Origin: Streptomyces sp. NRRL F-6131
GTDB taxonomy: Bacteria; Actinomycetota; Actinomycetes; Streptomycetales; Streptomycetaceae
DNA length: 64,000 nt
NCBI GenBank assembly: GCA_000719695.1
Contig: JOHN01000005.1
Coordinates: 119,105-183,104, forward strand
Direction: 5' to 3'
Positions 1 through 8,844 of the stretch are shown in pieces. Each line of letters opens with the position of its first letter. Position 1 is the stretch's first letter. The notes beneath the pieces were generated by a model. That model did no database searches. It was not told the origin of the DNA and saw only the letters and a list, made by a program, of their open reading frames with translations. The translations under genes and the position numbers were made by a program.

Positions 1-1372
1 CGTGGCCGGTCGCCATCAGCAGGGCGCCGAGGTTGGCGTAGCCGATGCCGAGCTGGCGGTAGGCGCGGGTGGTCTCACCGATCTTCTCGGTCGGGAAGTC
101 CGCGAAGCAGATGGAGATGTCCATCGCGGTGATGACCAGCTCGACGACCTTGGCGAAGCTCGTGGCGTCGAACGTGTCGTCCTCGCGCAGGAACTTCATC
201 AGGTTGAGCGAGGCCAGGTTGCAGCTGGAGTTGTCCAGGTGCATGTACTCGGAGCAGGGGTTGGACGCGTTGATCCGGCCCGACTCGGGGCAGGTGTGCC
301 AGTGGTTGATGACCGAGTCGTACTGGATGCCGGGGTCGGCGCAGGCCCAGGCGGCCTCGGCCATCTTGCGGAAGAGCTTCTTCGCGTCGACGGTCTCGAT
401 GACCTCGCCGGTGAGGCGGGCGCGCAGGCCGAATTCGGTGCCGTTCTCGACGGCCGTCATGAATTCGTCGCTGACCCGGACCGAGTTGTTGGCGTTCTGG
501 TACTGGACGGAGGCGATGTCGTCCCCGCCGAGGTCCATGTCGAAGCCCGCGTCGCGCAGGGCGCGGATCTTCTCCTCCTCCTTCACCTTGGTCTCGATGA
601 AGGCCTCGACGTCCGGGTGGTCGACGTCCAGGACGACCATCTTGGCCGCGCGGCGGGTGGCGCCGCCCGACTTGATGGTGCCGGCGGAGGCGTCGGCGCC
701 GCGCATGAAGGAGACCGGGCCGGAGGCGTTGCCGCCGGAGGTGAGGAGCTCCTTGCTGGAGCGGATCCGGGAGAGGTTGAGGCCGGCGCCGGAGCCGCCC
801 TTGAAGATCATGCCCTCTTCCTTGTACCAGTCGAGGATCGACTCCATGGAGTCGTCGACGGCCAGGATGAAGCAGGCGGAGACCTGCTGGGGCTGCTTGG
901 TCCCGACGTTGAACCAGACCGGGGAGTTGAAGCTGAAGACCTGGTGGAGGAGGGCGTGGGTCAGCTCGTGCTCGAAGACCTCGGCGTCGTCCGCGGTGGC
1001 GAAGTAGCCGTTCTTCTCGCCGGCGGCGCGGTAGGTGAGCACCACGCGGTCGATGATCTGCTTGAGGCTCCACTCGCGCTGCGGGGTGCCGAGGGCGCCG
1101 CGGAAGTACTTGGACGTGACGATGTTGACGGCGTTGACCGACCAGAAGTCGGGGAACTCGACGCCGCGCTGCTCGAAGTTGATCGAACCGTCACGCCAGT
1201 TGGTCATGACGACGTCGCGCCGCTCCCAGCTGACCTCGTCGTACGGGTGCACGCCAGGGGTGGTGTAGATGCGATCGATCCGCAGGCCGCCCTTGGGCGC
1301 CTTGCCGGCGCCCTTGCCCGCGGTCCGGTCGGACTTCGACCCGCGTGCGGAACCGCTCGTGGTGTCTGTCAC
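1..1372 (-). CDS. nrdJ: Vitamin B12-dependent (class II) ribonucleotide reductase, N-terminal part
   Basis: Reduces ribonucleotides to deoxyribonucleotides with adenosylcobalamin, so it works with or without oxygen. About 457 residues are present; the C-terminal part lies beyond the left edge. Visible family features are the N-terminal FPDFWSVNAVNIVTSKYFRG stretch, the substrate-binding SGAGLNLSRIRSS loop and the CSEYMHLDNSSCNL segment typical of NrdJ. The GTG start at 1372 has a strong GGAGGAG ribosome-binding site about 9 nt upstream. nrdR lies upstream on the same strand with a 213-nt gap, as in the nrdRJ operon described in Streptomyces. I see no cobalamin-riboswitch-like structure in that gap. 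Truncation is due only to the window edge. Confidence 0.96.
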   Translation of the reverse strand, partial: MTDTTSGSARGSKSDRTAGKGAGKAPKGGLRIDRIYTTPGVHPYDEVSWERRDVVMTNWRDGSINFEQRGVEFPDFWSVNAVNIVTSKYFRGALGTPQREWSLKQIIDRVVLTYRAAGEKNGYFATADDAEVFEHELTHALLHQVFSFNSPVWFNVGTKQPQQVSACFILAVDDSMESILDWYKEEGMIFKGGSGAGLNLSRIRSSKELLTSGGNASGPVSFMRGADASAGTIKSGGATRRAAKMVVLDVDHPDVEAFIETKVKEEEKIRALRDAGFDMDLGGDDIASVQYQNANNSVRVSDEFMTAVENGTEFGLRARLTGEVIETVDAKKLFRKMAEAAWACADPGIQYDSVINHWHTCPESGRINASNPCSEYMHLDNSSCNLASLNLMKFLREDDTFDATSFAKVVELVITAMDISICFADFPTEKIGETTRAYRQLGIGYANLGALLMATGH

Positions 1373-1585
1373 TTCTGTTCCTCCTCCTGGTTGGGCAAAC
1401 GCCCAATGTGCCCCGAAAAGTCCGGGCACGGCTGGTTCGCTCTTCCGGTGTGCGGGCAGGCAGGGTCTCACCCACCGCGCACGATTTGTCATGGTCTGTG
1501 CGCCGTTTCCGGGCACACGTCGACCCCGGGGGGCCGAGGGGGGTGCGCCGACCCCGGAAAGGGGCCGGTGAAGGGGCCGGGCCGG

Positions 1586-2083
1586 TTAGGGCGCGGCGGC
1601 GGCGACGGGCACGCAGGCACCGTCCGCCTCGGGAGCGGGCCGCTCGGCGCGGAGTTCCGCGATGGCGGCCTCGAAGTCTTCCAGTCCGTCGTACGCCTGG
1701 TAGACGCTGGCGAAGCGCAGGAAGGCGACGACGTCGAGTTCCTTGAGCGGGCCGAGTATGGCCAGCCCGACGTCATGGGTGGTGAGCTCGGCGTTGCCGG
1801 TGGCCCGCACGCACTCCTCGACCCGCTGGCCGAGCTGGGCGAGGGCGTCCTCGGTGACCGGGCGGCCCTGGCAGGCCTTGCGGACGCCGGAGATGACCTT
1901 CTCCCGGGAGAACGGCTCGGTGACACCGCTGCGCTTGATGACCATCAGCGCGGCCGTCTCCACGGTGGTGAAACGGCGGCCGCAGTCCGGGCACTGCCGA
2001 CGACGGCGGATGCAGCTGCCGTCCTCGGTGGTCCGGCTGTCGACGACGCGGCTGTCGGAGTGCCGGCAGAAGGGGCAGTGCAC
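1586..2083 (-). CDS. nrdR: Transcriptional repressor NrdR
   Basis: Zinc-ribbon plus ATP-cone repressor that senses dATP/ATP and represses ribonucleotide reductase genes. The 165-residue protein opens with VHCPFC and has two CxxC pairs (CPFC near residue 3 and CPDC near residue 31). An ATP-cone domain follows from about residue 45 ([14 protein letters not shown]). Length is normal for the family, ending in a short acidic and alanine-rich tail. The GTG start at 2083 is preferred over an upstream in-frame start because it has GGAGGG 8 nt upstream and places VHCPFC first. It is first in the operon with nrdJ and divergent from lexA. Two 16-bp box candidates lie 90-135 nt upstream, consistent with autoregulation. 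Confidence 0.95.
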   Translation of the reverse strand: MHCPFCRHSDSRVVDSRTTEDGSCIRRRRQCPDCGRRFTTVETAALMVIKRSGVTEPFSREKVISGVRKACQGRPVTEDALAQLGQRVEECVRATGNAELTTHDVGLAILGPLKELDVVAFLRFASVYQAYDGLEDFEAAIAELRAERPAPEADGACVPVAAAAP

Positions 2084-2171
2084 CTGAGGATCCCTCCTTG
2101 GCGGGACGTGCGGACGGGTCGAGTCTATGCGATCCGGGGGCACAGGAGGCAACCCGATCTTGAGGCCTCGA

Positions 2172-2219
2172 CCACAAGTACTGGGCCACGGAGAGGACTG
2201 TAGCCACTACATGTAGGTC
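2172..2219 (-). promoter_or_regulatory. Tandem NrdR-box candidates upstream of nrdR
   Basis: Two related 16-bp elements lie at 2172-2187 (CCACAAGTACTGGGCC) and 2204-2219 (CCACTACATGTAGGTC). They match at about 9 of 16 positions and sit exactly 32 bp apart, about three helical turns. The second contains the perfect palindrome CTACATGTAG (2207-2216). Paired, helically phased boxes are the known arrangement for NrdR. The assignment is inferred from position and spacing; the sequence was not compared with a matrix. Confidence 0.6.
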
Positions 2220-2311
2220 TCGGAGGGAAGCGGAGGCCTTGGCGTGTCGACTCGGACTAAACTGCCGGAGTCGACTTCGGATCGAACATTTAATCGATGT
2301 ACAACAAAGCC

Positions 2312-2360
2312 TTGATCGAGTCAGCCAACTCCCGAATAATTCACTCGAACGTGTGTTTGG
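2312..2360 (+). promoter_or_regulatory. lexA promoter with SOS box
   Basis: TTGATC (2312-2317), a 17-bp spacer and AATAAT (2335-2340) form a plausible vegetative promoter. Five bases downstream, CGAACGTGTGTTTG (2346-2359) matches the Gram-positive/actinobacterial LexA consensus CGAACRNRYGTTYG at every position. LexA bound here would block its own transcription. It also argues against the longer lexA reading frame that would start at 2239, upstream of this operator. Confidence 0.75.
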
Positions 2361-2427
2361 CGCAACCTTTCGATACGAGGTGCGTTGGGCTGGAAAAAGG
2401 AGAGGACAGCCGTCGAGAGGGGCAGCC

Positions 2428-3309
2428 GTGAACGCCGTCGAAAGCAACACCATCCCGGTGCAGGAACACTCCCAGCTCAAGGTGGGGCAGCGCACCACGA
2501 ATCAGCAGAGTGTGGACGTCACCATGGACCGTAGCGAAGATCATCGTCTCTCCGGGCCGGGCCTTTCCGGAGTCGGGCGCGTTCCGGACCAACCCATCGA
2601 ACACTCCCCCGTCCTGGACGACGCCCACCCGGCGCCGACCCGCTCCGCGCCCGGCCGCCCGCCCGGCATCCGCACCGACGAGGCCGGGCTCACCGAGCGC
2701 CAGCGGCGGGTGATCGAGGTCATCCGGGACTCCGTGCAGCGCCGGGGCTACCCGCCGTCCATGCGGGAGATCGGCCAGGCCGTCGGCCTGTCCAGCACAT
2801 CCTCGGTCGCCCACCAGCTGATGGCCCTGGAGCGCAAGGGCTTCCTCCGCCGGGACCCGCACCGCCCGCGCGCCTACGAGGTCCGCGGCGTCGAGGTGGC
2901 CCGGCCGAACACCGCCGAGACCGCCGGCCGCCCGTCCACCTCGTACGTGCCGCTGGTCGGCCGGATCGCCGCCGGCGGGCCGATCCTGGCCGAGCAGACG
3001 GTCGAGGACGTCTTCCCGCTGCCCCGCCAGCTGGTCGGCGAGGGCGAGCTGTTCGCGCTGACCGTGCGCGGCGACTCGATGATCGAGGCGGCCATCTGCG
3101 ACGGCGACTGGGTGACCGTCCGCCGCCAGCCGGTGGCCGAGAACGGCGACATCGTGGCCGCGATGATCGACGGCGAGGCCACCGTCAAGCGCCTCAAGCG
3201 CGAGGACGGCCGGATCTGGCTGATGCCGCACAACCCGGCGTACGAGCCGATCAACGGTGACAACGCCACCATCCTGGGCAAGGTCGTGGCGGTCCTCCGC
3301 CGGCTCTGA
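2428..3309 (+). CDS. lexA: LexA repressor, SOS regulator
   Basis: Represses the DNA-damage regulon and self-cleaves when RecA filaments form. A winged helix-turn-helix spans about residues 88-150 ([20 protein letters not shown] is the recognition region). The S24 domain has the Ala-Gly cleavage site in GRIAAGG near 182-183, the catalytic serine in GDSMIEA and the lysine in ATVKR. The GTG at 2428 follows GAGAGGGG and lies downstream of the SOS box. A later ATG at 2524 would give 261 residues, nearer the usual Streptomyces length, but has a weaker ribosome-binding site. The first ~85 residues are variable and probably disordered. Confidence 0.95.
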   Translation: MNAVESNTIPVQEHSQLKVGQRTTNQQSVDVTMDRSEDHRLSGPGLSGVGRVPDQPIEHSPVLDDAHPAPTRSAPGRPPGIRTDEAGLTERQRRVIEVIRDSVQRRGYPPSMREIGQAVGLSSTSSVAHQLMALERKGFLRRDPHRPRAYEVRGVEVARPNTAETAGRPSTSYVPLVGRIAAGGPILAEQTVEDVFPLPRQLVGEGELFALTVRGDSMIEAAICDGDWVTVRRQPVAENGDIVAAMIDGEATVKRLKREDGRIWLMPHNPAYEPINGDNATILGKVVAVLRRL

Positions 3310-3396
3310 CCGGTGGCGGCCCCGCGCAGCGGCGCGGCCGCCACCGCACCCCGGCACCACAGGAACCGGCACGGCAGAAACCGGCACGGACGGGAA

Positions 3397-3425
3397 GGGG
3401 CTCCCCGCACACCGCGCGGAGCCCC
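3397..3425. terminator. Stem-loop between convergent lexA and dinG
   Basis: GGGGCTCC (3397-3404) pairs perfectly with GGAGCCCC (3418-3425) across a 13-nt loop. It lies midway between the lexA stop and the dinG stop, so it could end both transcripts. There is no U-run, as is common in streptomycetes. Confidence 0.55.
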
Positions 3426-3470
3426 TCCGGCCTGTCCCGATTCCGGCTCGGCCCTGCCTCGGCCGTGCCC

Positions 3471-5603
3471 TCAGCTCCGCTTCACCACCGGCCGGACCGG
3501 CGGCGCCGAGGCGTCGATCGACGCCAGCGAGCGGCGCACCTGGTTGCGGTCCGTGGTGTACCAGAACTCCGGCATCGAGGAGCGGAAGAAGCCGCCGTAG
3601 CGCTTGGTCTCCACCCGGGGGTCGAGCACCGCCACCACGCCCCGGTCCTCCGCCGCGCGGACCAGCCGTCCCGCGCCCTGCGCCATCAGCAGCGCCGCAT
3701 GGGTCGCCGCGACGGCCATGAAGCCGTTCCCGCCGCGCTGTTCGACGTCCTTCTGCCGGGCGCTCATCAGCGGGTCGTCGGGCCGCGGGAACGGGATCCG
3801 GTCCATCACCACCAGCTGGCAGGCCGAACCGGGCACGTCCACGCCCTGCCAGAGCGACAGCGTGCCGAACAGGCAGGTGGTCGCGTCCGAGGCGAACTCC
3901 CGGATCAACTCGCCCAGGGTGTCCTCGCCCTGGAGCAGGATCCGCTGGTCCAGCCGCTCCCGCATCGCCTCGGCGGCCGCCTGGGCGCCGCGCATCGAGG
4001 AGAACAGGCCCAGCGTCCGCCCGCCGGCCGCACCGATCAGGTCGGCCAACTCGTCCAGCATGTCCGGCCGTTCGGGATCGCGTCCGGGATCGGCCAGATG
4101 CCGGGCGACGTACAGGATGCCCTGCTTGGGGTACTTGAACGGCGAGCCGACGTCGATGCCCCGCCAGCTCGGCACCGGCTCGTCGTCGGAGCCCGCCCCC
4201 GCCGTCTCCGGGGTGTCGCCCGGCGTGCGGACGTCCGGCAGCCGGGCCTCCGAGGGCAGTCCCACCGAGGCGGCCACCCCGTTGAAGTCGCCGCCGAGCT
4301 TGAGGGTGGCCGAGGTGAGCACCACCGAGCGCTCCTTGTACAGCCCCTCGCGCAGCAGCCCGGAGACGCTCAGCGGGGCGACCCGCAGCGAGGCCGTGCC
4401 CAGCCCGTAGCGGTCGCTGCGCTCGATCCAGACCACGTCGTACTCGGAGTCCCGGAGCAGCCGGTCCGCGGTCTCGTGCAGGCTCTCGGCGGAGGCCATC
4501 GCCTGCTTGCGCACCGCGTCCTCGTCGCTGAGCCCCTTGTCCCTGGTCTCGCCGAGCGAGGTGATCACCTGACGGGAGGCGTCCCGGATCGCCGTCACGG
4601 CGTAGCCGAGGTACTCCGGCAGCTCCTCGACCCGACCGGGCTGGGCGGTCTCCATCAGGCCGTGGTAGTTCTCGGCGGCCGCCTGCAGCGCGTCCACGGC
4701 CTTCTCGTTGGCCAGCCGGGCGGCCCGCTTGACCGCGCGGTTCACCGCGCCGACGGTCAGCTCGGCGGTGGCCGCCCCGGTGACCCGGTTGACCAGTTCG
4801 TGCGCCTCGTCGATGATCAGCAGCCCGTGCTCGGGCAGCACCGGCGCGCCCTCGATCGCGTCGATCGCGAGCATCGCGTGGTTGGTGACGACGACGTCGG
4901 CGAGCTTGGCCCGCTCCCGTGCCTTCTCGGCGAAGCACTCCTGGCCGTACGCGCAGCGGCTGGCGCCCAGGCACTCCTTGGAGGTGACCGAGAGCTGGGC
5001 CCAGGCCCGGTCGGAGACGCCCGGGGTCATGTCGTCCCGGTCGCCGGTCTCCGTCTCGTCCGCCCAGTCGCGCAGCCGGAGCACCTCCTGGCCGAGCTTG
5101 CCGGCGGGCCCGCCCATCGCCTCGACCGGGTCGAACAGGCCCTCGCCCTCCTCGCTCGGAGTGCCCTCGTTGGCCCGGTGCAGGCACAGGTAGTTGGAGC
5201 GGCCCTTGAGCATCGCGAACAGCGGGCGGCGGCGCAGCACCGGATGGAGCGCCTCCACGGTGCGCGGCAGGTCCCGCTCGACCAGCTGGCGCTGGAGCGC
5301 CAGGGTGGCGGTGGCGACCACCACGCGGTCCCCGTGGGCGAGGGCCGGCACCAGGTAGGCGAGGGACTTGCCGGTACCGGTGCCGGCCTGCACCAGCAGG
5401 TGCTCGCCGTGGTCGACGGCGTCCGCGACGGCCTCGGCCATCCGGAGCTGGCCGGGGCGCTCGACGCCGCCGACGGACACCACCGCGGCGTGCAGCAGCT
5501 CGGGGATGCGGGCTCGGGGGACGGCCTCCACCGGGGCGTCCGCGGCGCTCCCGGCCTCGTCGGCGTCCTCGGCGGGGAGCTGGGATTCGGAGTCGTTCGT
5601 CAT
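3471..5603 (-). CDS. dinG: ATP-dependent DNA helicase, DinG/XPD family
   Basis: Superfamily 2 iron-sulfur helicase expected to unwind forked DNA, D-loops and R-loops during repair. In the 710 residues, Walker A is QAGTGTGKS near 75, the DEAH box is in LIIDEAHELV, and the C-terminal helicase motif is QGAGRLVR. Cysteines in YLCLHR and in the ECLGASRC/QEC cluster fit the 4Fe-4S domain inserted between motifs I and II. The ATG start has GGGAGGG closely upstream. Only 12 nt separate it from the stop of the siderophore synthetase gene upstream, so it may be read as the last gene of that operon; a possible -10 (TAGGGT) also precedes it. Confidence 0.92.
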   Translation of the reverse strand: MTNDSESQLPAEDADEAGSAADAPVEAVPRARIPELLHAAVVSVGGVERPGQLRMAEAVADAVDHGEHLLVQAGTGTGKSLAYLVPALAHGDRVVVATATLALQRQLVERDLPRTVEALHPVLRRRPLFAMLKGRSNYLCLHRANEGTPSEEGEGLFDPVEAMGGPAGKLGQEVLRLRDWADETETGDRDDMTPGVSDRAWAQLSVTSKECLGASRCAYGQECFAEKARERAKLADVVVTNHAMLAIDAIEGAPVLPEHGLLIIDEAHELVNRVTGAATAELTVGAVNRAVKRAARLANEKAVDALQAAAENYHGLMETAQPGRVEELPEYLGYAVTAIRDASRQVITSLGETRDKGLSDEDAVRKQAMASAESLHETADRLLRDSEYDVVWIERSDRYGLGTASLRVAPLSVSGLLREGLYKERSVVLTSATLKLGGDFNGVAASVGLPSEARLPDVRTPGDTPETAGAGSDDEPVPSWRGIDVGSPFKYPKQGILYVARHLADPGRDPERPDMLDELADLIGAAGGRTLGLFSSMRGAQAAAEAMRERLDQRILLQGEDTLGELIREFASDATTCLFGTLSLWQGVDVPGSACQLVVMDRIPFPRPDDPLMSARQKDVEQRGGNGFMAVAATHAALLMAQGAGRLVRAAEDRGVVAVLDPRVETKRYGGFFRSSMPEFWYTTDRNQVRRSLASIDASAPPVRPVVKRS

Positions 5604-5615
5604 GACCCTCCCACC

Positions 5616-7442
5616 CTACGGGGCGGGGGTGACAATCCGGTCCCGTCGCGGGGGCGGGAGCGCCGTCCCGCCCGCGGCGAGCGGGTTGGGGACGGTGCCG
5701 TGCCGGGCGGCGTGCGGGCGGTGCGGGCGGTCCCCGTAGCCGTCCAGCAGCAGCCGGTTGCGGTTCAGGCAGAGCCGGTCGATCCGCGGCCGGAACAGGT
5801 CGAACAGCGCGAACCGGTCGGCGAGTTCCGGGAACCGCGCCTGGTGGCGGAGGATCTCGGCGCGCAGCAGCGCCCAGAACTCGGCCTCGGCCAGACCGGT
5901 CCGCGCCTCCAGCAGCGGCGCCAGGTAGCGGTACACGCCGATGAACAGCCCGGAGTGCAGGAACTGGCACAGGCCCTGCGGGTCCTCGCGCAGCAGCACC
6001 GCGGCCACCTCGGCGGGCAGGCCGCGCAGCTCCGGCAGGTCCTGGTCGCTGAGGTTGACGTCGTCGACGAAGTCCTTGACCGCCAGCCGGACCGGCACGT
6101 CCCGCTCGTCGAAGATCAGCACGGCGTTCTCGCCGTGCGGGGAGAAGACCAGCCCGTACCGGTAGAGGAAGTGCAGCAGCGGCGGCAGCATCGCGGCGAA
6201 CAGCCGGGCGGTCCACTCGGCGGGGGTGAGCCCGGAACGGGCGACCAGCTCGGCGACCAGCGGCCGCCCGTCGCTCCCGGTCTGCAGCAGGGCGGCCAGG
6301 GTGCGGCCGCGCTCGCCGGGCGCCAGGGCCGGGCCGAGCGGCTCGCGCCAGATCGCGCCGAGCAGCTCCTTGTACTGGTACGGGGCCTCGGGCAGCTCCC
6401 GGTAGACCGGGTGGTCGACGGTGACGGAGGCGATCTCGCCGAGCAGCACCACCCGGCACTCCTCGCGCAGGAACGGGTCGGCGTCGCGCAGCCCGTGGAT
6501 CCAGGCGGTGACGGCGGGCGCGACCAGGGTGCGCTCGGTGGGCAGGCCGCGCCAGACCAGGGTGTTGAGGATGGCCAGCGGCAGCTTGACGGTGCAGCGC
6601 TCGGGGCGGCTCTCGTTGAAGAACGAGCGGATCGACTGCTGGGGCAGCCGCAGGTCGCCGTCGGTGCCGAGCGGGACGATCTCCCCGGAGGCGATCCACG
6701 GGGCGAACAGCGGCACCACGGTCTCGTCCCACTGCCAGGGGTGGACCGGCAGCAGCAGGTAGTCGTCGGCGGCGGTGCCGAGCGGGGCGCGGAGCGCGGC
6801 CGGGTCGTCCAGCTCCCCCCGGTAGAGCCGCTCGGGGTCGGCGAGACCGGGCACGCCCCGGTACTCGGCGAGCCGGCGGTGCACGGCGATCCAGGGCAGC
6901 GGGCGCGGGGTGCGGGCCTCGGGCGCCCAGCGCGCGGCGTCGGCGGCGGAGAAGCCGATCCGCCCCTTGTTGGGGACGATCCAGGGATGGCCGCCCTGCC
7001 TGCCCTCGAGCTCGGTGTGGCCGAGGTCGGCGAGTTCGGCGGCGGTGAGGCCGGTGGCCAGCAGGTGGGCGTCGGCGATCAGGGTGGCGGTCAGCTCGCG
7101 CAGCAGGTGGCCGGTGGTGTCGCCGCGCAGCCCGAGGGTGTGCCGGGCGTGGACGAGGAAGCGCAGCGGGTCGAGGCCCTCGGGGTCGTCGCAGGTGACC
7201 GAGCCGGGGTCGACCAGCCAGCCGTCGTAGGCGCCGCGCCGGGCGGTGAACCGGTACTCGGCCCCGGGCAGGGCGAGGAGGTGGCCGCCGGGCTCCCCGG
7301 TCTCGACGGGGGTGACGAGTTCCTCGTAGGCGAACTCGCCGAGCATCTTGGCCAGCAGCGCGCGGCCGGCCCGCTGCCAGTGACCGGCGGTGAGCTGCGG
7401 CGGCAGGTACAGCGGCGGTTCAGCGGCCGGCGGTTGCGGCAC
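5616..7442 (-). CDS. IucA/IucC family siderophore synthetase (fourth gene of operon)
   Basis: NRPS-independent siderophore (NIS) synthetase that adenylates a carboxylate and condenses it with a hydroxylated amine or amino acid. The 608 residues carry the family motifs LPVHPWQW, LPQQSIRSFFN, VKLPLAILNT, and the C-terminal HGENAVLIFD and VKDFVDDVN; a FhuF-like C-terminal segment follows. The GTG start (7442) has AGGAG 8 nt upstream and overlaps the end of the hydroxylase gene by 23 nt, implying translational coupling. It differs clearly from the synthetase at 9468-11309, so the two should catalyse different condensations, like IucA and IucC. I did not assign the A, B or C type. Confidence 0.9.
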   Translation of the reverse strand: MPQPPAAEPPLYLPPQLTAGHWQRAGRALLAKMLGEFAYEELVTPVETGEPGGHLLALPGAEYRFTARRGAYDGWLVDPGSVTCDDPEGLDPLRFLVHARHTLGLRGDTTGHLLRELTATLIADAHLLATGLTAAELADLGHTELEGRQGGHPWIVPNKGRIGFSAADAARWAPEARTPRPLPWIAVHRRLAEYRGVPGLADPERLYRGELDDPAALRAPLGTAADDYLLLPVHPWQWDETVVPLFAPWIASGEIVPLGTDGDLRLPQQSIRSFFNESRPERCTVKLPLAILNTLVWRGLPTERTLVAPAVTAWIHGLRDADPFLREECRVVLLGEIASVTVDHPVYRELPEAPYQYKELLGAIWREPLGPALAPGERGRTLAALLQTGSDGRPLVAELVARSGLTPAEWTARLFAAMLPPLLHFLYRYGLVFSPHGENAVLIFDERDVPVRLAVKDFVDDVNLSDQDLPELRGLPAEVAAVLLREDPQGLCQFLHSGLFIGVYRYLAPLLEARTGLAEAEFWALLRAEILRHQARFPELADRFALFDLFRPRIDRLCLNRNRLLLDGYGDRPHRPHAARHGTVPNPLAAGGTALPPPRRDRIVTPAP

Positions 7443-8829
7443 GGGTCGGCTCCTGGGGTCGGGGAAGAGCGGGAACGGAAGCGGAAGCGGGGGCAGCCGC
7501 GGAAGCGGGGGCGGGCGGTGCGAAGCCGGTCCAGGCGGTGCGATCGGGCAGCCGGTGGACGGTCCGCCCGGTCACCGCGTTGAGGATCACCGCGGCCCGG
7601 TGGGCGCCGAGCCCGAGGTCGGGGGTGCCCACCCCGTGGGTGTGCAGCTCGCCGTTCTGCACGTACAGCCCGCCGGTGAGCTCCGGCCGGGTGGCCACCC
7701 GGTGGTCGAGGTCGACCCGGTACCGGCCGGCCCGGTCCCAGTCGACCAGGTGGGCGAGCGGTTCCAGGGCGGCCGGCCGGGCCGCCCGGTAGCCGGTGGC
7801 GAGCACCACGGCGTCGGTGCGCAGGACGTGCCCGGTGCCGGAGTCGGTGTGCCGGCAGTCGAGTTCGAGCCCGCCGCAGGGGCCTGGCCGGGCGTCGGTG
7901 ACGGCGGTGCCGGGCGTGATCTCGACCGGCTCGCCGCCGACCGGCCGGCCGACGGTGCGCTCGTACAGGTGGTCGTGGATCTCGGCGAGGGTCTCGGCGG
8001 ACGCGGCCTTGTGCAGCTGCCACTGGGCCTCGACCAGGGTGTCGCGGACCCCCTCGGGCAGGCCGTGGAAGTACCGGGTGTAGTCGGGGGTGAAGTGCTC
8101 CAGGCCGAGCTTGGAGTACTCCATCGGCGCGAGCGCCCGGGTGCGGGTGAGCCAGCGCAGCCGGACACCGTCGCCGTCGTGGCGGCGCAGCAGGTCGAGG
8201 AAGACCTCGGCGCCGGACTGCCCGCTGCCGACCACGGTGATGTCCCGGGCGTCGGCCAGGCCGTCGCGCCGGTCGAGGTAGTCGGCGGAGTGGAAGACCC
8301 GCGGGTGGCCGTCGAGCCCGGCGAAGGCCGGGGGCCGGACGGGCCGGGTGCCGACGCCGAGCACGACGTTGCGCGCCTCGACGGTGCGCTGCCGCCCGGT
8401 GGCGGTCTCGCGCAGCTCGGCGCGGTAGCGGTCGCCGGTCCAGTGCAGGGCGGTGACCTCGGTGCCGAAGCTGCAGTTGGCGAGCCGGTCGGCGGCCCAG
8501 CGGCAGTAGTGGTCGTACTCGCGCCGGGTGAGCTGGAAGCGCTCGGTGAAGTAGAACGGGAACAGCCGGTCCTCCTCGCGCAGGTGGTTGAGGAAGGACC
8601 ACGGGCTGGTCGGGTCGACCAGGGACACCAGGTCGGCGAGGAACGGCACCTGCATCCGCGCGCCCTCGACGAGCATCCCGGGGTGCCAGCGGAACTCCGG
8701 GCGCGTGTCGCAGAAGAGGGTGCGCAGTCCGGGGACGGGCTCGGCGAGCGCGGCGAGGGAGAGGTTGAACGGGCCGATGCCGACGCCGAGCAGGTCGTAG
8801 GGGCCGGGCGGGGGTGCTGGGGTGTCCAT
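7420..8829 (-). CDS. Flavin N-hydroxylase, lysine N6-monooxygenase type (IucD/DesB-like)
   Basis: NADPH- and FAD-dependent enzyme that hydroxylates the terminal amine of lysine or a related diamine, the first step to a hydroxamate. In 469 residues the FAD motif is GVGIGPFN near 16, the NADPH motif GSGQSGAEVF near 200, and the closing motif VLATGYR near 360. HPGM near 50 is typical of the IucD/SidA family. A 25-residue alanine/proline-rich tail overlaps the next gene. It follows the acetyltransferase gene by 15 nt. The substrate (lysine, ornithine or cadaverine) cannot be told from sequence; the absence of a decarboxylase gene favours a free amino acid. Confidence 0.9.
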   Translation of the reverse strand: MDTPAPPPGPYDLLGVGIGPFNLSLAALAEPVPGLRTLFCDTRPEFRWHPGMLVEGARMQVPFLADLVSLVDPTSPWSFLNHLREEDRLFPFYFTERFQLTRREYDHYCRWAADRLANCSFGTEVTALHWTGDRYRAELRETATGRQRTVEARNVVLGVGTRPVRPPAFAGLDGHPRVFHSADYLDRRDGLADARDITVVGSGQSGAEVFLDLLRRHDGDGVRLRWLTRTRALAPMEYSKLGLEHFTPDYTRYFHGLPEGVRDTLVEAQWQLHKAASAETLAEIHDHLYERTVGRPVGGEPVEITPGTAVTDARPGPCGGLELDCRHTDSGTGHVLRTDAVVLATGYRAARPAALEPLAHLVDWDRAGRYRVDLDHRVATRPELTGGLYVQNGELHTHGVGTPDLGLGAHRAAVILNAVTGRTVHRLPDRTAWTGFAPPAPASAAAPASASVPALPRPQEPTRAATAGR

Positions 8830-8844
8830 GAGGCGGGTGCAGTC

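Noticed and set aside
1373..1585. Cobalamin riboswitch before nrdJ
   Set aside because: I found no B12-box-like sequence or the long conserved fold in this 213-nt gap; control is better explained by NrdR upstream of nrdR.
2239..2427. Longer LexA start giving 356 residues
   Set aside because: The extension would be translated through the promoter and SOS box, and has no similarity to known LexA N-termini as I recall them.
2341..7583. Very long plus and minus frames across dinG and the siderophore genes
   Set aside because: Low stop density is expected at this GC content. The encoded proteins are Arg/Gly/Pro-rich with no motifs and contradict the recognised genes.
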